Assembly: GCA_014529385.2 (NCBI GenBank)
Contig: CM043964.1
Location: forward strand, 4,580,997-4,644,996
DNA from: Adiantum capillus-veneris
Taxonomy: Eukaryota > Streptophyta > Polypodiopsida > Polypodiales > Pteridaceae
Reading direction: 5' to 3'
DNA: 64,000 nt
Below the pieces are notes generated by a model. It did no database searches. It was not told the origin of the DNA and saw only the letters and a list, made by a program, of their open reading frames with translations. This document shows, in pieces, positions 46,083 to 57,256 of the stretch; within the stretch, counting starts at the first letter, position 1; each line of letters starts with the position of its first letter. The translations under genes were made by a program, and so were the position numbers.

Positions 46083-49000
46083 ATGGCTGACAACAACAAC
46101 ACAGATGTGTTCAAGATGTTTGCTGCTGAGGACAGGTTGGATGGGGACAACTACCCTATGTGGGCTTATATGATGCAACACGTTCTTGTGTCAAAAGGTG
46201 TCTGGAACATTGTGCAGGGCATTGATGTACGTCCTGGTTCTGAAGATGTAGGCGATATTGAGGATGTTGCAGGTCTTGCTGCAAGGATTGCAGCTGTTAG
46301 AGTTGTTTTGCCTACAGCAGAACAAGCTCGTTGGGATGTTAAGGATGCGCAGGCTCATGCATTGATTGCGTTGTCTGTGAAGCGCACCATTATTCCTCAC
46401 ATCCGTTCAGCAAAATCTGCAAAACAGGCTTGGGATATTCTAGCAGGTCTTTATGCAAGCCGCAATGAGGCTAAAATTGCTTTGCTGCGTAAAGAGCTAG
46501 AGTCGAAGATTATGCATGAGGAGGATGATATGGACACTTTCCTTGCTAGTGTCAAGGATATCAATGAGCAACTCATTTCTGCAGGTGAAGTCATTTCTGA
46601 CAGTTCCCTTGTGCAGACTGTTCTTGATGCCTTACCAGATTCCTACCAGACTTTTGCTAGTACTTGGAGACTGATGACCCAAGGAAATCCTGAAGTTGTC
46701 AAGTTTGATGCATTATGCACATTGCTGTTGCAAGAGTCACTTTCTAGAAAAAACAGGACTAGGCAGCGTGCAGTTGAACAGGCTTTTATTGCTTCTCAAA
46801 GAAAGGGTGGTAACAGTAATGCAGCCACTTCTTATGGTTCTGCTGCGAGTGGCAAAAATTCTGTTCCTAATGCTTCTGCTGGCAGCACTTCGTCTGGAAA
46901 TTCTGGTGATAAGGGCAAAAAGAAGATGCGTTGCCATTATTGTAAAGCCAATGATCACTTGATCAAGTCGTGTCCTAAGTTGAAGGCCAAAGAGGCTAAG
47001 AAGAAAGAGGGTGGTTCCACTGCAAATGCTGGTTCCACTACAAATGCAGCCATTGTTGAGTCTTCTGTGAAAGGAGATTTTGATGCTGATGTTGATGCAG
47101 AATGGGCTTTTAGCGCAGAGTGCACTTACAATCCTGCTGTCCATGATGCATGCTTGTCAGTTGCTGCAGATTCACATGTGTGGTATTTCGACAGTGGTGC
47201 TACAAAGCACATTACCTCACATCGTGAATTGTTTACCTCTCTCGAGTCTGTCCCTCATGGGAATTCAGTCACTTGTGCCAACAACGCCTCTTATCCAGTT
47301 CAGGGAGTTGGAAAGATTGTGCTCACTGCTGCTAATGGCAGTTCCTTCACACTTGTTGATGCACTTTATGTACCTGGGATCAAGAAGAATCTATTGTCTG
47401 TATCTGCACTTGCTAGACTTGGACTTGTAGTCAAATTTGTGGATGACAGATGTACAGTTCATGATCTCAGTTTTGGTGATGAAATTGTTGCATCTGGGCT
47501 TTTGTGCCGTGGGCTGTATAAGCTCACTTTGTATGACAAGTGTGGACAAAATTTTGCAAATGCTGTTGCAGATTCAAGGGCTATTTCAGATGCAAAACTT
47601 TGGCATGCACGTTTTGGTCATCTGAATTTTGCCAGTTTGCTGCGTTTGCAGAAATCTGATATGGTTGCTTCTTTGCCGCCTCTTGAAGCACCTATCAAAC
47701 ATGTTTGTGAAGGCTGTATTCTGGGTAAAATGCAGCGTTCTAAGTTTCCAAAGGATGGTTCAGTTAGGGCCACATGCAGGTTGCAGCTTGTGCATAGTGA
47801 TGTTTGTGGGCCCATGCAAACTCCGTCCTTGGGCAATTACCTGTACTTCGTGACTTTCATTGATGATTACTCCAGGCATGCATGGGTATTTCCGCTTAAA
47901 GCAAAGTCCGAAGTTTTTATGTGCTTCAAACAATTTTTGGCTATGGCTGAAAATGTCTCAAAATGTACTATGGGCACCCTCCGTTCCGATCGAGGGGGGG
48001 AGTATATGTCTCATGAATTTAATGCATTTCTGGCTAGTCGTGGGATAAAACACCAATGTACAGTGCCTTATACACCTCAGCAAAATGGTGTTGCTGAGAG
48101 GAAAAACAGGTCACTAACGGAAATGGCACGATGTATGGTCAAAAGTCAAGCTTTACCGCATTCTTTTTGGCTTGAGGCCATCATGTGTGCCACTTATGTA
48201 CTTAACAGGTGTCCTACGAAAGCTTTGCAGTCTATTACTCCATATGAAGCATGGCATGATAGAAAACCTTCTATTGAGCACATGCGTGTTTTTGGCTGTT
48301 TGGCATATGCTTTGGTGCCAAGGGTGCAGCGCAGAAAATTGGATGATAAGGCTGTCAAATGTATTTTTGTTGGTTATAGTGCTGAAAGCAAAGGTTACAG
48401 GTTGTATCACCCGCAAACAAAACGTATTTTGGTTTCACGGGATGTAGTGTTTGTGGAAAATTCTGTTCAACCCTTGCTGTCATGTACTAGAGACAGTAAT
48501 GTAAGCTCACAGGACATTTATGACACTTTGTTGCCTCTTTTCAGTGGTGGAAATACGAATGTAAGTTCCAATGAGGCAAATGTACAGCCTATGGGGGTTT
48601 CTGAAAATGTTTTAGAACAGCCTATTACTGATGCAGATGTACATGATGTACTTGATGAGGAAAGGGCTGAAAATGAGCAGGCTAGAGGTATGCCAAAATG
48701 GCTGGTGCACACTTTGCGTGACAGTAAATTGGATGCACCTTTATCTAGTCGTACTCGTTTAGGCTCTCGCCATGCATCTTATGCATCAGATTGTTATGCT
48801 TTGGCTGTGTCTAGTTTACATGATGTTGAGGAGCCTCTGTCTTTTGATGAAGCACAGAATTCAGAAAATTGGATTGCTGCCATGAAATCAGAATATGATG
48901 CACTTATAGAGAATGACACATGGACTTTATGTGAATTGCCTCCTGGCAAAAAGGCCATTGGTACGAAGTGGGTTTACAAGTTGAAACGCAAGCCGGATGG

Positions 49001-50369
49001 TGAGATCGATCGCCATAAGGCTCGACTTGTTGCAAAGGGTTATGCACAACAAAAAGGCATAGATTATGAAGAGACTTTTGCTCCCACTTGTCGTATGACT
49101 ACTGTGCGTTTTCTATGTGCATTGGCAGCTCATTTTGGTTGGGATGTACATCAATCAGACAATGTTACTGCTTTCTTGAATGGTGACATATTTGAGGAAG
49201 TTTATGTAACGCAGCCTCGCGGTTTTGTCATAAAAGGACAAGAGGACAAAGTGTGCAAATGTAAGAAGGCTTTGTATGGGTTGAAGCAATCTCCTCGTGC
49301 TTGGTATGAGAAAGCTGACACTCATTTGGTTAAACGAGGCTTTCGTAACAGTCCAACAGAAAGCACATTGTATGTAAAGCGTGAGGATGATGTATTTCTC
49401 ATTGTGGTTCTTTATGTTGATGATTTGCTGATCACTGGACCAAATGAGAGACATATTGCTGAATTTAAGGCTGATTTGAATGCTACTTTCAAGATGAAAG
49501 ATTTGGGGCTGTTGCATCATTACTTGGGTATACAGTTTAAGCAGTGTGATGGTGGTATTGCCTTGTGTCAGAAAAGTTACATAGAGACATTGCTATGTAA
49601 GTTTGGACTTGAGGATTGCAAACCTATTGCCACTCCCATGGAAACAGGTTTGAAGTTGAGTCTACATGATGCTGGCGATCCTGCTGATGTCACTCTTTAC
49701 CAAACTGCTGTTGGCTGCCTCATTTATGTATGCAACACGAGGCCAGATATTCAGTTTGCAGTCTCGCAGGTCAGCAGATTTATGCATAGCCCAGGGTCTA
49801 AGCATTGGCAGGCTGTCAAGAGGATTTTCCGCTACCTTAGTGGCACTTTACATCTTGGCTTGTTTTATCCCAAGGGGGGATCATTGCCGCCAGACTTACA
49901 TGCTTTTTCGGACTCAGATTGGGCTGGTTGTTTTGACACGCGAGTGTCCACAAGTGGTTTTTGTTTCATGCTTGGCAGTTCATGTATATCATGGTTGAGC
50001 AAGAAGCAACCTACTGTGGTCACTTCGAGTTGTGAGGCTGAGTACAGGGCAGTCTTCACAGCTACGGTTGAGTGTGTATGGCTCAGACGCCTTATGGCTG
50101 ACTTGGGTGTTGGACAGGACACTGCCAACACTATCTACACTGACAGTCAGAGCGCATTGGCAGTTGCGAGGAACCCAGTTTTTCATGCTCGCACAAAGCA
50201 CATTGAGGTGCATTACCACTATGTCAGGGAGAGGCTCTCAGCAGGAGAGATCAGCTTGGCTTATGTGCCAACACAGGACAACCTTGCAGATCTTTTCACA
50301 AAGGCATTGTCTCGTGAGAAGCTTGAAGCTTTCCGCAAAGCTTTGGGCTTACTCCCCTTTGTGGACTGA
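46083..50369 (+). CDS. Copia Gag-Pol polyprotein (1,428 residues)
   Basis: One open frame encodes all proteins for particle assembly, reverse transcription and integration. I chose ATG 46083 (context CCATGG, MADNNNTDVF); an in-frame codon at 46023 lies in the leader and has a poorer context. In order: Gag; a CCHC knuckle CHYCKANDHLIKSC near residue 284; protease WYFDSGATKHITSH with Asp at 370; the GAG-pre-integrase HHCC zinc region from about 508 (LWHARFGHLN to CEGC); integrase core acids D573, D636 and E672 (SDVCGP, SDRGGEY, GVAERKNRS), giving D-x62-D-x35-E; RT with HQSDNVTAFLNG and YVDDLL (first Asp 1113); RNase H starting at FSDSDWAG (1277) and ending near KHIEVHYHYVRER. All catalytic residues are present. 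The order protease-integrase-RT-RNase H defines Ty1/copia. A polyprotein of this length is normal for the family. Confidence 0.97.
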   Translation: MADNNNTDVFKMFAAEDRLDGDNYPMWAYMMQHVLVSKGVWNIVQGIDVRPGSEDVGDIEDVAGLAARIAAVRVVLPTAEQARWDVKDAQAHALIALSVKRTIIPHIRSAKSAKQAWDILAGLYASRNEAKIALLRKELESKIMHEEDDMDTFLASVKDINEQLISAGEVISDSSLVQTVLDALPDSYQTFASTWRLMTQGNPEVVKFDALCTLLLQESLSRKNRTRQRAVEQAFIASQRKGGNSNAATSYGSAASGKNSVPNASAGSTSSGNSGDKGKKKMRCHYCKANDHLIKSCPKLKAKEAKKKEGGSTANAGSTTNAAIVESSVKGDFDADVDAEWAFSAECTYNPAVHDACLSVAADSHVWYFDSGATKHITSHRELFTSLESVPHGNSVTCANNASYPVQGVGKIVLTAANGSSFTLVDALYVPGIKKNLLSVSALARLGLVVKFVDDRCTVHDLSFGDEIVASGLLCRGLYKLTLYDKCGQNFANAVADSRAISDAKLWHARFGHLNFASLLRLQKSDMVASLPPLEAPIKHVCEGCILGKMQRSKFPKDGSVRATCRLQLVHSDVCGPMQTPSLGNYLYFVTFIDDYSRHAWVFPLKAKSEVFMCFKQFLAMAENVSKCTMGTLRSDRGGEYMSHEFNAFLASRGIKHQCTVPYTPQQNGVAERKNRSLTEMARCMVKSQALPHSFWLEAIMCATYVLNRCPTKALQSITPYEAWHDRKPSIEHMRVFGCLAYALVPRVQRRKLDDKAVKCIFVGYSAESKGYRLYHPQTKRILVSRDVVFVENSVQPLLSCTRDSNVSSQDIYDTLLPLFSGGNTNVSSNEANVQPMGVSENVLEQPITDADVHDVLDEERAENEQARGMPKWLVHTLRDSKLDAPLSSRTRLGSRHASYASDCYALAVSSLHDVEEPLSFDEAQNSENWIAAMKSEYDALIENDTWTLCELPPGKKAIGTKWVYKLKRKPDGEIDRHKARLVAKGYAQQKGIDYEETFAPTCRMTTVRFLCALAAHFGWDVHQSDNVTAFLNGDIFEEVYVTQPRGFVIKGQEDKVCKCKKALYGLKQSPRAWYEKADTHLVKRGFRNSPTESTLYVKREDDVFLIVVLYVDDLLITGPNERHIAEFKADLNATFKMKDLGLLHHYLGIQFKQCDGGIALCQKSYIETLLCKFGLEDCKPIATPMETGLKLSLHDAGDPADVTLYQTAVGCLIYVCNTRPDIQFAVSQVSRFMHSPGSKHWQAVKRIFRYLSGTLHLGLFYPKGGSLPPDLHAFSDSDWAGCFDTRVSTSGFCFMLGSSCISWLSKKQPTVVTSSCEAEYRAVFTATVECVWLRRLMADLGVGQDTANTIYTDSQSALAVARNPVFHARTKHIEVHYHYVRERLSAGEISLAYVPTQDNLADLFTKALSREKLEAFRKALGLLPFVD

Positions 50370-50429
50370 TCCTGTCCTCAGGGCATGGCACTTCCCTTTA
50401 CTCATGTGCCAGCTCTCGTTCACCGCATC

Positions 50430-50442
50430 ACTCCAGGGGGGA
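50430..50442 (+). promoter_or_regulatory. Polypurine tract of the copia element
   Basis: A purine-rich CCAGGGGGGA lies just before the TGTTACC start of the 3' LTR. Confidence 0.8.
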
Positions 50443-50444
50443 TT

Positions 50445-50671
50445 TGTTACCATATACATGTGGTAGTGATGTGTGTGAACACACTAGGACCGCCGGGGCA
50501 TTTTTTCCCTCTTTAGGAGGTTTTTTCCCCCGTGCATTGTATATACGCCCATCACTCCAGGGCTATCTATCTTTCCATTGCACACTAAGGAATACACTCT
50601 CTATTGTGTGCCTTGAGCTTCCTTCGTCTTCTCCAAGCTGTGTGTGTTTCTCTGCAACCCTAATTCCAACA
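50445..50671 (+). repeat. 3' LTR of the copia element (227 bp)
   Basis: Same as the 5' LTR with one additional TG in a GTGTGT run near 50641. Followed by the GTTAA duplication. Confidence 0.97.
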
Positions 50672-50676
50672 GTTAA
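50672..50676. repeat. Target-site duplication GTTAA, right
   Basis: Identical to 45491-45495. Confidence 0.92.
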
Positions 50677-52144
50677 GTAATCAAAAGAGTGTCATTCGGT
50701 GCAAAGGACAAGTGCAGGAAATCAAAAGGCCAAATGCATCCTATGGAGGAGAAACAACTGGAATTCGTACAACAATCAGTCGTAGTGTGAGGTTCCACAA
50801 TTGAGACAGGTGAGGTTGACTACATAATCGACAAACATGTAGGAGTCGGCTGAAGTTTAACAACTAGTGTTTGGTTTGTGATGTTTTGTCAGGTAGTATT
50901 TTATTCTTCTCGAGTCTTAGTGAAGGGTTGAGGAAAGGACAAGTCCAGCCAATTACTTCTGATTCCTGGGTGAGGATAGGAAGCTAACGTTCCCCCAGCC
51001 ATCGTTGGATGAAGGGCCAGGTTTTGCATTGACAAGAATATGCATGTATGCAAGCATTAGCGAGCCTCTAATCGTGACCCATTTTCATCAAAGAGGAGCT
51101 ACAGCTTGATGCTTCAAATAGACACACCACTGTTCACCAGGAAACTAATTGAATTAACCTTGAGCAACCTGACGCATAACACTACAATTTAATAAAAAAA
51201 AATCAACCTGATGCACAAAGTAGACTCAATTTGCATGTGCTATGTTTGAGATAATCTCTGCATTTTGCTAGCCCTAACCTTCCCAGCTATATCTTCTAAA
51301 GAAATTTTGTTCGATAATTTGCTCATTTTCCACTGCCATACACAGGTTTGAAAAGAACCCATGGCCATAACTTCTCCAATTACATCAATATTTTACTCAT
51401 ATCGTAAACTGTCGATAATGTATCTAAGAACAAATGTTTAACTTTTGGGAAATCCCGCTGCTTGTTTCACAATGCATTGTTTTTCTTATCAAGTTTCCTA
51501 GCGAGGAAACATGCCCCACTCACACACACCATGCATCCTCAAGATTGGGGTTCAAGTCCCACTTAGACTATTTCAATTGATGTAAAGCTTGGTAATCTTG
51601 CACCTTTACAAGCCCACTTCTCTTCTTGTTTGAGGCGTTGTTACGACATGTAGGCATTAATTGGACAAAGATGGCGATATGAAAAAGAAGAATCCAATTT
51701 CACACTAAAGAGATCCCTTAGAAACTAGATTCAATGTACAAACCACATCTTCTGGAGCTTGAGGGCTAGGATTCATCAATGATGACAGAGAATACTTCAC
51801 GCTTAACTTCACTTCACTGTTCAGCAGGAAACTAATTGAATTAACCTTGAGCAACCTGATGTAGAAAACTACAATTTCCAAAAAAAATCTCAACCTGATG
51901 CACAAAGTAGACTCAATAAAACCTGACAGCAAAAATGTAGCGATTATCTTGAACACAGCAATCTGCATATAGCCTTATGTGAACACAAAATTTCAACCAA
52001 ACACCAATGCAAAACATACAGCATGTCAGCTATAGTTCAATACTCCGATAAGGAAGGAGTCTAGAACAAATCTGGTTCATAAAGCCTTATGTGTACACAA
52101 CAATTTCAACCATATACCAATGAAAAACACTTCCAACATGTCAA
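50677..52144. other. Repeat-bearing stretch without a gene
   Basis: No coding ORF is recognised. A ~101-bp segment at 51130-51230 recurs at 51815-51916 with small changes (both contain GAAACTAATTGAATTAACCT and CAACCTGATGCACAAAGTAG). These duplicates lie downstream of the methyltransferase gene relic. Confidence 0.6.
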
Positions 52145-52196
52145 CTACAATTCAATACTCTGATAAGGAAGAAGGAGTCTAGAATAGATCCGGTCG
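51971..52196. repeat. Tandem duplication of the methyltransferase gene 3' end, 112-bp offset
   Basis: AGCCTTATGTG...ACACAA and the following ~110 bases occur from 51971 and again from 52083. The right copy overlaps the last codons and stop of the methyltransferase relic (52145-52196); the left copy repeats them without the rest of the gene. The copies differ at more than ten sites. Confidence 0.85.
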
Positions 52197-55100
52197 TCTC
52201 CTTCAAACATCAAAACATGGCGACCCATGAAGGCAGCAGCCAACCCAAACGTTCCCATGCCTGCAAAGAGGTCGAGCACTGTGCCTTCAATGCAACTAAA
52301 CAAGGATATTATGTACTTTGCCAACTTCTCGCCACGTTGAGTTCCACCTCGCCAAGGCTTTCCCTTGCGTATTGAAATATCCTCAAGGGGAACCCTGCAT
52401 GATAGAGCAGCCATAAAATTACACATTGTTACCTTCATGCACATTCTTTCAAGATTAAATGTCCTATGCATAGATTCAAAGCATCAATTAGGTTCCTACA
52501 CATCATATATTATGTCCTTTTCTGATTGAAAACCCTCCCCCAGGTCCATCTTTGCTAGCTGGTCCTCATGTACATCAAGAGTTGTGATTGGGGTGGATGA
52601 TCTCACAAAGACCGATAGCATTAAACAAGACACCTAAAAGCACAACCACTCCAAATCATAAGAAGATATATCACTCAATACTTGGCCACAAACAACAACC
52701 CAAACCAAATGGAGGGACACTCACATGCATGACAATGTGCCCGATTTTGGTTCCAATTGGTGGAGTGCAATGGACAATCTATCGTCGAAACATTGCAAAC
52801 CCCAATCTGGTGGCTATGCGCTTAATAGACACTCCTTCCTCCAGTGGATACAAGCAAACTAGATATCCCAAGTCAGAAAGGTAGAGGTCTGCTAGCTTGA
52901 AAGTGCTCTCAAATTTCATTGGGCCAAGCCTGTTCCACCCCGGAACCTTCTTCTGGGAAAATCCTTCCACCGCTACATTAGAAGGAAAGTCAACAATTAT
53001 TAGATCAACACAATTGTCTACTTGCTTCCCTTTAATCCTCCCTACGCTGCAGACAATAGTCAGTGCCTCAGATACACTAGAGGTCAGCTCCTTGCTCTCA
53101 ATTGGGTTAGTCATTTCCTTCCACAAGTCCTCCATCTGAACATGAAAGAAAAACACAGTGCCTACACACAACTCTTCTTTTAGGCGCCGACACGTATTTG
53201 ATAGTGCCAAAGACATTTCTATCTTTTAGCCTTACCTACTGGTTTCAATTCAGGTGGAACATAAGTGCCCTTGCTGCTGGACGCTCCTAAGGTGGTTGTC
53301 CTTTCCCTTTCAGACTGCTGTTGTGCCACCAAGTATTTATTTACTATTTCTTTGCCGAGGTTTACTGGCATTGGAGGCCTCTTGCCACTACTCCTAGATA
53401 TTGTTGACCCAGTGGAGGCAAAGTGAGATATTGAGTCCCCCCCTTGCTCTTGATGTTTTGTTGTCCCCATCTGCAATTGTGTCTTTTGCAAGTCATACAA
53501 CTCTAATTCCTCCTCTGGTGCCCATTGACCAAGCAAGTCCAGCCACCAAGGGCAGTGCCTTGTCTCCACCTCACTCAGATGCTACATTAAATGTGCACTT
53601 GTCATGGGCCATGACAACATTATTTGCAAGAGGAGCTCATTGAATCATCAAAGAGCTATACTTACCCTACCAAGTTTCACTTCTTGGTACATGTAAACCG
53701 GCTGGTCATCCTATTTCCAAACGTACTCCATGGCAGGTATTTTTGCTATATGTTTCTCAGCATGCTCTTTTCGGAGCCATCTACAAGAGATCAAACAGAT
53801 GAAATGAGCCTCTACACCACTATAGTAAATGCAAGAAACAACAAAAGAAAGGAGTTGCACCTGTAAAGCACCCGTGTTGCAACTGTCTTCAGGCCGGGCT
53901 AAGGTTCAGGCTCATTAGAAAACTTTATTCCCCCCTCATTAGTCTTGAAAGCCTTTCGAAAGAACCTCATTCTACATAGCTGTACGTATGAGTTCCAACG
54001 AGATTCAGGAGCTGAAGGCACATGATCGACTTCCCTTATCTCTTGTATGAGTATACTACCATGGTCTGCCAATTGCAACCAAAAGCAATACATATGCAGC
54101 CAATCACGAACCTTAGCTTTGTCATTTGGGAGTCCCTCCAAAGTTCTCTGGTTTGCATTGTGGTTGTCCAGCATGCGTACAATCTGAGCTTTATCAGCAT
54201 CGCTAATCATTGATGATCCTATCATGTTCAGTTTCTCCTTAGTGGCAATGTGGGTGGATAGCTCATGCCAAGGTAGTGACAACACAACATTCCAATACTG
54301 CTCCCCATTGCTTGGGTCTGCAATCCTTGAAAACTTTGATGTCTTACCTCGATAAAGTGTCTCCACGTTCCTTATAATCTTGTCATAGCTACCTTTGTTA
54401 TCAATAATAAGCCCCTTTGACTGCTCTTCAATTTTTTGTTCCATGTCATCCTTGAAGATTAGCAAGGTCATGATTTGAATGGGCAATGAAAACCAGCTCT
54501 TCTTACCCCGACCACCTTGAATCCTCATCTGTGATTCCACCCATGCTTTGTCCTCTTCTTCCAGGTAGGAGAAAAGTGTGCTCTTTTCATACTCACCTAG
54601 CTTCCTAAGCTGGAAGAGTCTATCCCCAAATGTGGTTGGCACAAACGCAAACTCGTTTATCCTATGCTAGACAAACATCAAAGAAAAAAAATTTTATTAA
54701 TGGCAGTTCATTCACAGTAAATTTATTAATGGCAATTCATTCACAGTAAAGACCAATGGAGCTTACTTGTTTAAGTGTGATAGGGAGAAAAGTAATCCTC
54801 CAACATCTTGCTTCCTAAACTCTAGAAAATTGCATAAAACACTACAGTGCTTGCTTGTTCCAGAGGATTGTGCTGAGGACAAATCAATACAAGTTTTACA
54901 ACCAGCTACGCAGGAAATTCAAAATGGCTAAATATGATCTTACCCTCAGCTATGCAAGCCATCCATGCTCAATGTCTGTTGTTTCCATCCAAAATATGCA
55001 ACATTCTCCCTATAAGATAGGGACCCCACTCCTCGCTCTGAAGCAATTCCTCCTCATACCTCTGGTTCAATTCCTTCCACCCATCATCCCAGCTATCATG

Positions 55101-55700
55101 CATTGCATCTATTAACAAAGTCTGTTCTCCCTCCAAATCATAGATATTGACGGTGAAGTACCCTTTGCTAGGAATATAGCCACCCATTTTCTTGAAGCTC
55201 CTTGACACAGTCTTCTCTGTAAGTGGGCTAATCTTCCTAATTGCCTCGGTTGGAAGCATTCTGCATAGTGGGACCATAGGGGGTGGTTGGACGTGCTTCA
55301 CTTTGATCCTCTCCAAAAATGCATGTGGCGTTGAAGTTTCCAAAATTTTTCCATAGATCTCTATCTTTTTCTTTTCTGTGGTAGCCTGGTCTAAGGTAGT
55401 GATCTGGGTGGAGACACTCTCCAACTGACCATCGTCATCTGCCTGGTCAGGCCCAGCTACACTGGCAGCTACTAATTCTTGGGCTTCTTCAGCAAATTCA
55501 TCCTGATCCCCTGAGCCATCTTCAGTTCCAACAACAACACCCACAACTTGGTCTGGGTTAGGAATCTCTTCCATGACAACATCAATAGTGTCGGCATGCT
55601 TCTCTAGGGACACTTCAGCTTCGTGGTCAGGACTACTTCCTTGGAGGGATGTGGTAGCTTGATCTAGTGTACTGAGCAAATCACCCCTTCTTGCAGAAGT
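52145..55700 (-). pseudogene. Decayed multi-exon gene: ParB-like domain fused to an N4/N6 DNA methyltransferase domain
   Basis: Minus-strand exons, approximately: 55700-54950, 54666-53861, 53780-53666, 53581-53236, 53135-52779 and 52394-52145. Exon 1 has an acidic N-terminus, then a segment ending GRMLHILDGNNRH, a TGA (54971-54969) and AWMACIAE; DGN-x-R followed by AW is the signature of ParB-like domains. Exon 5 has DNCVDLIIVDFPSN, at the place of the DPPY catalytic motif. Exon 6 has GKPWRGGTQRGEKLAKYII and then GTVLDLFAGMGTFGLAA (FxGxG, AdoMet site) with an acidic FEGD. DPPY-like before FxGxG is the order of beta-class N4/N6 methyltransferases (PF01555). Introns at 53860-53781 and 53665-53582 keep phase. 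Other in-frame stops are TAG at 53901-53899 and 53713-53711. With three stops and a DFPS motif it is probably inactive. Exon borders are my reading of GT-AG sites. Confidence 0.6.
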
Positions 55701-56389
55701 CCTTCAGCTACCTGCTCTGCTAAAAGCATATAAAAGTTTCCTCTTTTTAACCATTGGAAGTTCGGATTCAACAACTAAGCAACATTTAGCTTTCATGCAA
55801 ACTGACCTTGTCACCCATGACATCTAGTTAGTATAACACGACATTACCAAAGCTAACCACACACACAATACCAAAGCTTGTCAAGTCGTTCAAGACCATT
55901 GGCCCACACACACAAGTGATTGCCACAAAGTCATTACCCCCCACACACAAGTGCCTGTCACAAAGTCGAGGCTGACCCGTCATCACGGAAAAGGCAGCTC
56001 CACTGTAAATATAGTTAAAACAAGGTGGCTTTTAGAGAACTGCGTCTCCACTATAGTTAAAACAAGGCGGCTCCATTGTAAATAATTAAAACAGGGCAGT
56101 TTTTTGAGATAGGGTGCAATTTTGAGAACAGGTCCATCGTAGCAGGCCCATTCAAATTCCTACAGCTGGCAATAGATGCATCGGTACGAGCAAAAGAAAA
56201 CTACGACTAAAAAACACAGATCATCAAACACTAAAAGACCCAAGCTCATTTTTATCGGCATCAAACCTCCAAGTCATCAAGGCATCAAGACAATGGAAGA
56301 AGGTCACAGGTAAAACCTAATGTCTGACAACCCTTCGCTGCTCCATGGCTCCTTTCCAAGGTGGACAGACTGCAAAAACTTCTGGGATG

Positions 56390-56434
56390 TCTTTGATTGT
56401 TCAAATGCGCTCAGCGCACTTGAACAATCAAAGA
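56390..56434. repeat. Hairpin 1, 21-bp arms
   Basis: Arms 56390-56410 and 56414-56434 pair with one mismatch around a TCA loop. The core words are GATTGTTCAA and GCGCACTTGAACAATC. Confidence 0.9.
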
Positions 56435-56984
56435 TTATTCACTAATCACTTCTCGCAGAGATGCACGTTTATAAGCTACCATGTCACAGTTTATAGGCTA
56501 CTAGGTCATAGTTTATAACATTTTATTCCTATCTAAATGCAATCCATTGCTATCCTGCAAACCATAGCCATAGTTTGACCACAATGCTCTGATTAGCATT
56601 AGCATTTTGTCGTAATGAACATTGGTAAGAACTAGATACGACTGATGCAGCCTTTGATTTGCAATATCCTTTCGACCCAAGTGGAGTCTGGTGATCTTAA
56701 TAGAGCATACCATAAATAGATAACTTACCATCTTTATCAGCTGGTCAAGAGATCCATAACTACATTCTGCATGTGCTTAAAGTCATCTGAGATATGCAAA
56801 CCTACGCTCACTCGAATTAATGGAGGAAAGAAAAGCCATGCTGCAGAGAAGTATATGAAGGCTAAGGTACACACAATGGCGCTTTGAGGTTCTGAGTCCG
56901 CCTCATCAGACACACAGAACATGGGAAGTGAACTTTCAAAAACCGAGCATGCTCATTTTGCTGAGTTTTAAGGTTAAAAAATTG

Positions 56985-57049
56985 AGCATGAATTTCTTTA
57001 CTTGTTGAAGTGCGCTCATCGCACTTGAACAAGCAAAGAAATTCATGCT
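56985..57049. repeat. Hairpin 2, 30-bp arms, related to hairpin 1
   Basis: Arms 56985-57014 and 57020-57049 pair with two mismatches around CTCAT. It shares the CTTGTTCAAGTGCG-type core and the TTTCTTT word with hairpin 1, 580 bases away. Confidence 0.9.
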
Positions 57050-57256
57050 GGCTGACTCACTTTACTGCGTGGTGAAAACGCCTTGAGGGGGTTGCATGGC
57101 ATGAGCAATTCCTTCTTCATCTCCACCTGTTTGCCTACTCTGGTTGCAACTTTGCTTCGTCAAATGATCACCTACCCTGGGCAGCCACCTGAGCTCTGCT
57201 TCGTCAAATGATGACGTGAGCTTTGTCAAATGATCACCTAATCTGTGCGCTCTGCC

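Larger units (their letters stand above)
45496..50671 (+). mobile_element. Intact Ty1/copia LTR retrotransposon
   Basis: It is complete: 5' LTR 45496-45720, PBS 45723-45734, a single open Gag-Pol frame 46083-50369, polypurine tract near 50430-50442 and 3' LTR 50445-50671. The direct repeat GTTAA flanks it (45491-45495 and 50672-50676). The LTRs are identical except for one extra TG in the right copy. With no stop or frameshift it is very young and may be able to transpose. A decayed relative lies at 10199-12368. Confidence 0.97.
55701..57256. promoter_or_regulatory. Region between the two divergent genes
   Basis: About 1.55 kb lies between the start regions of the minus-strand methyltransferase relic and the plus-strand zinc/transposase-like relic. 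It holds two related hairpins (56390-56434 and 56985-57049) and several short repeats such as CACACACAAGTG near 55910-55950. No ORF with a known motif is present. It would contain both promoters if the genes were once active. Confidence 0.4.

Noticed and set aside
46191-50219. Minus-strand and alternate-frame ORFs across the copia element
   Set aside because: They are shadows of the intact Gag-Pol frame.
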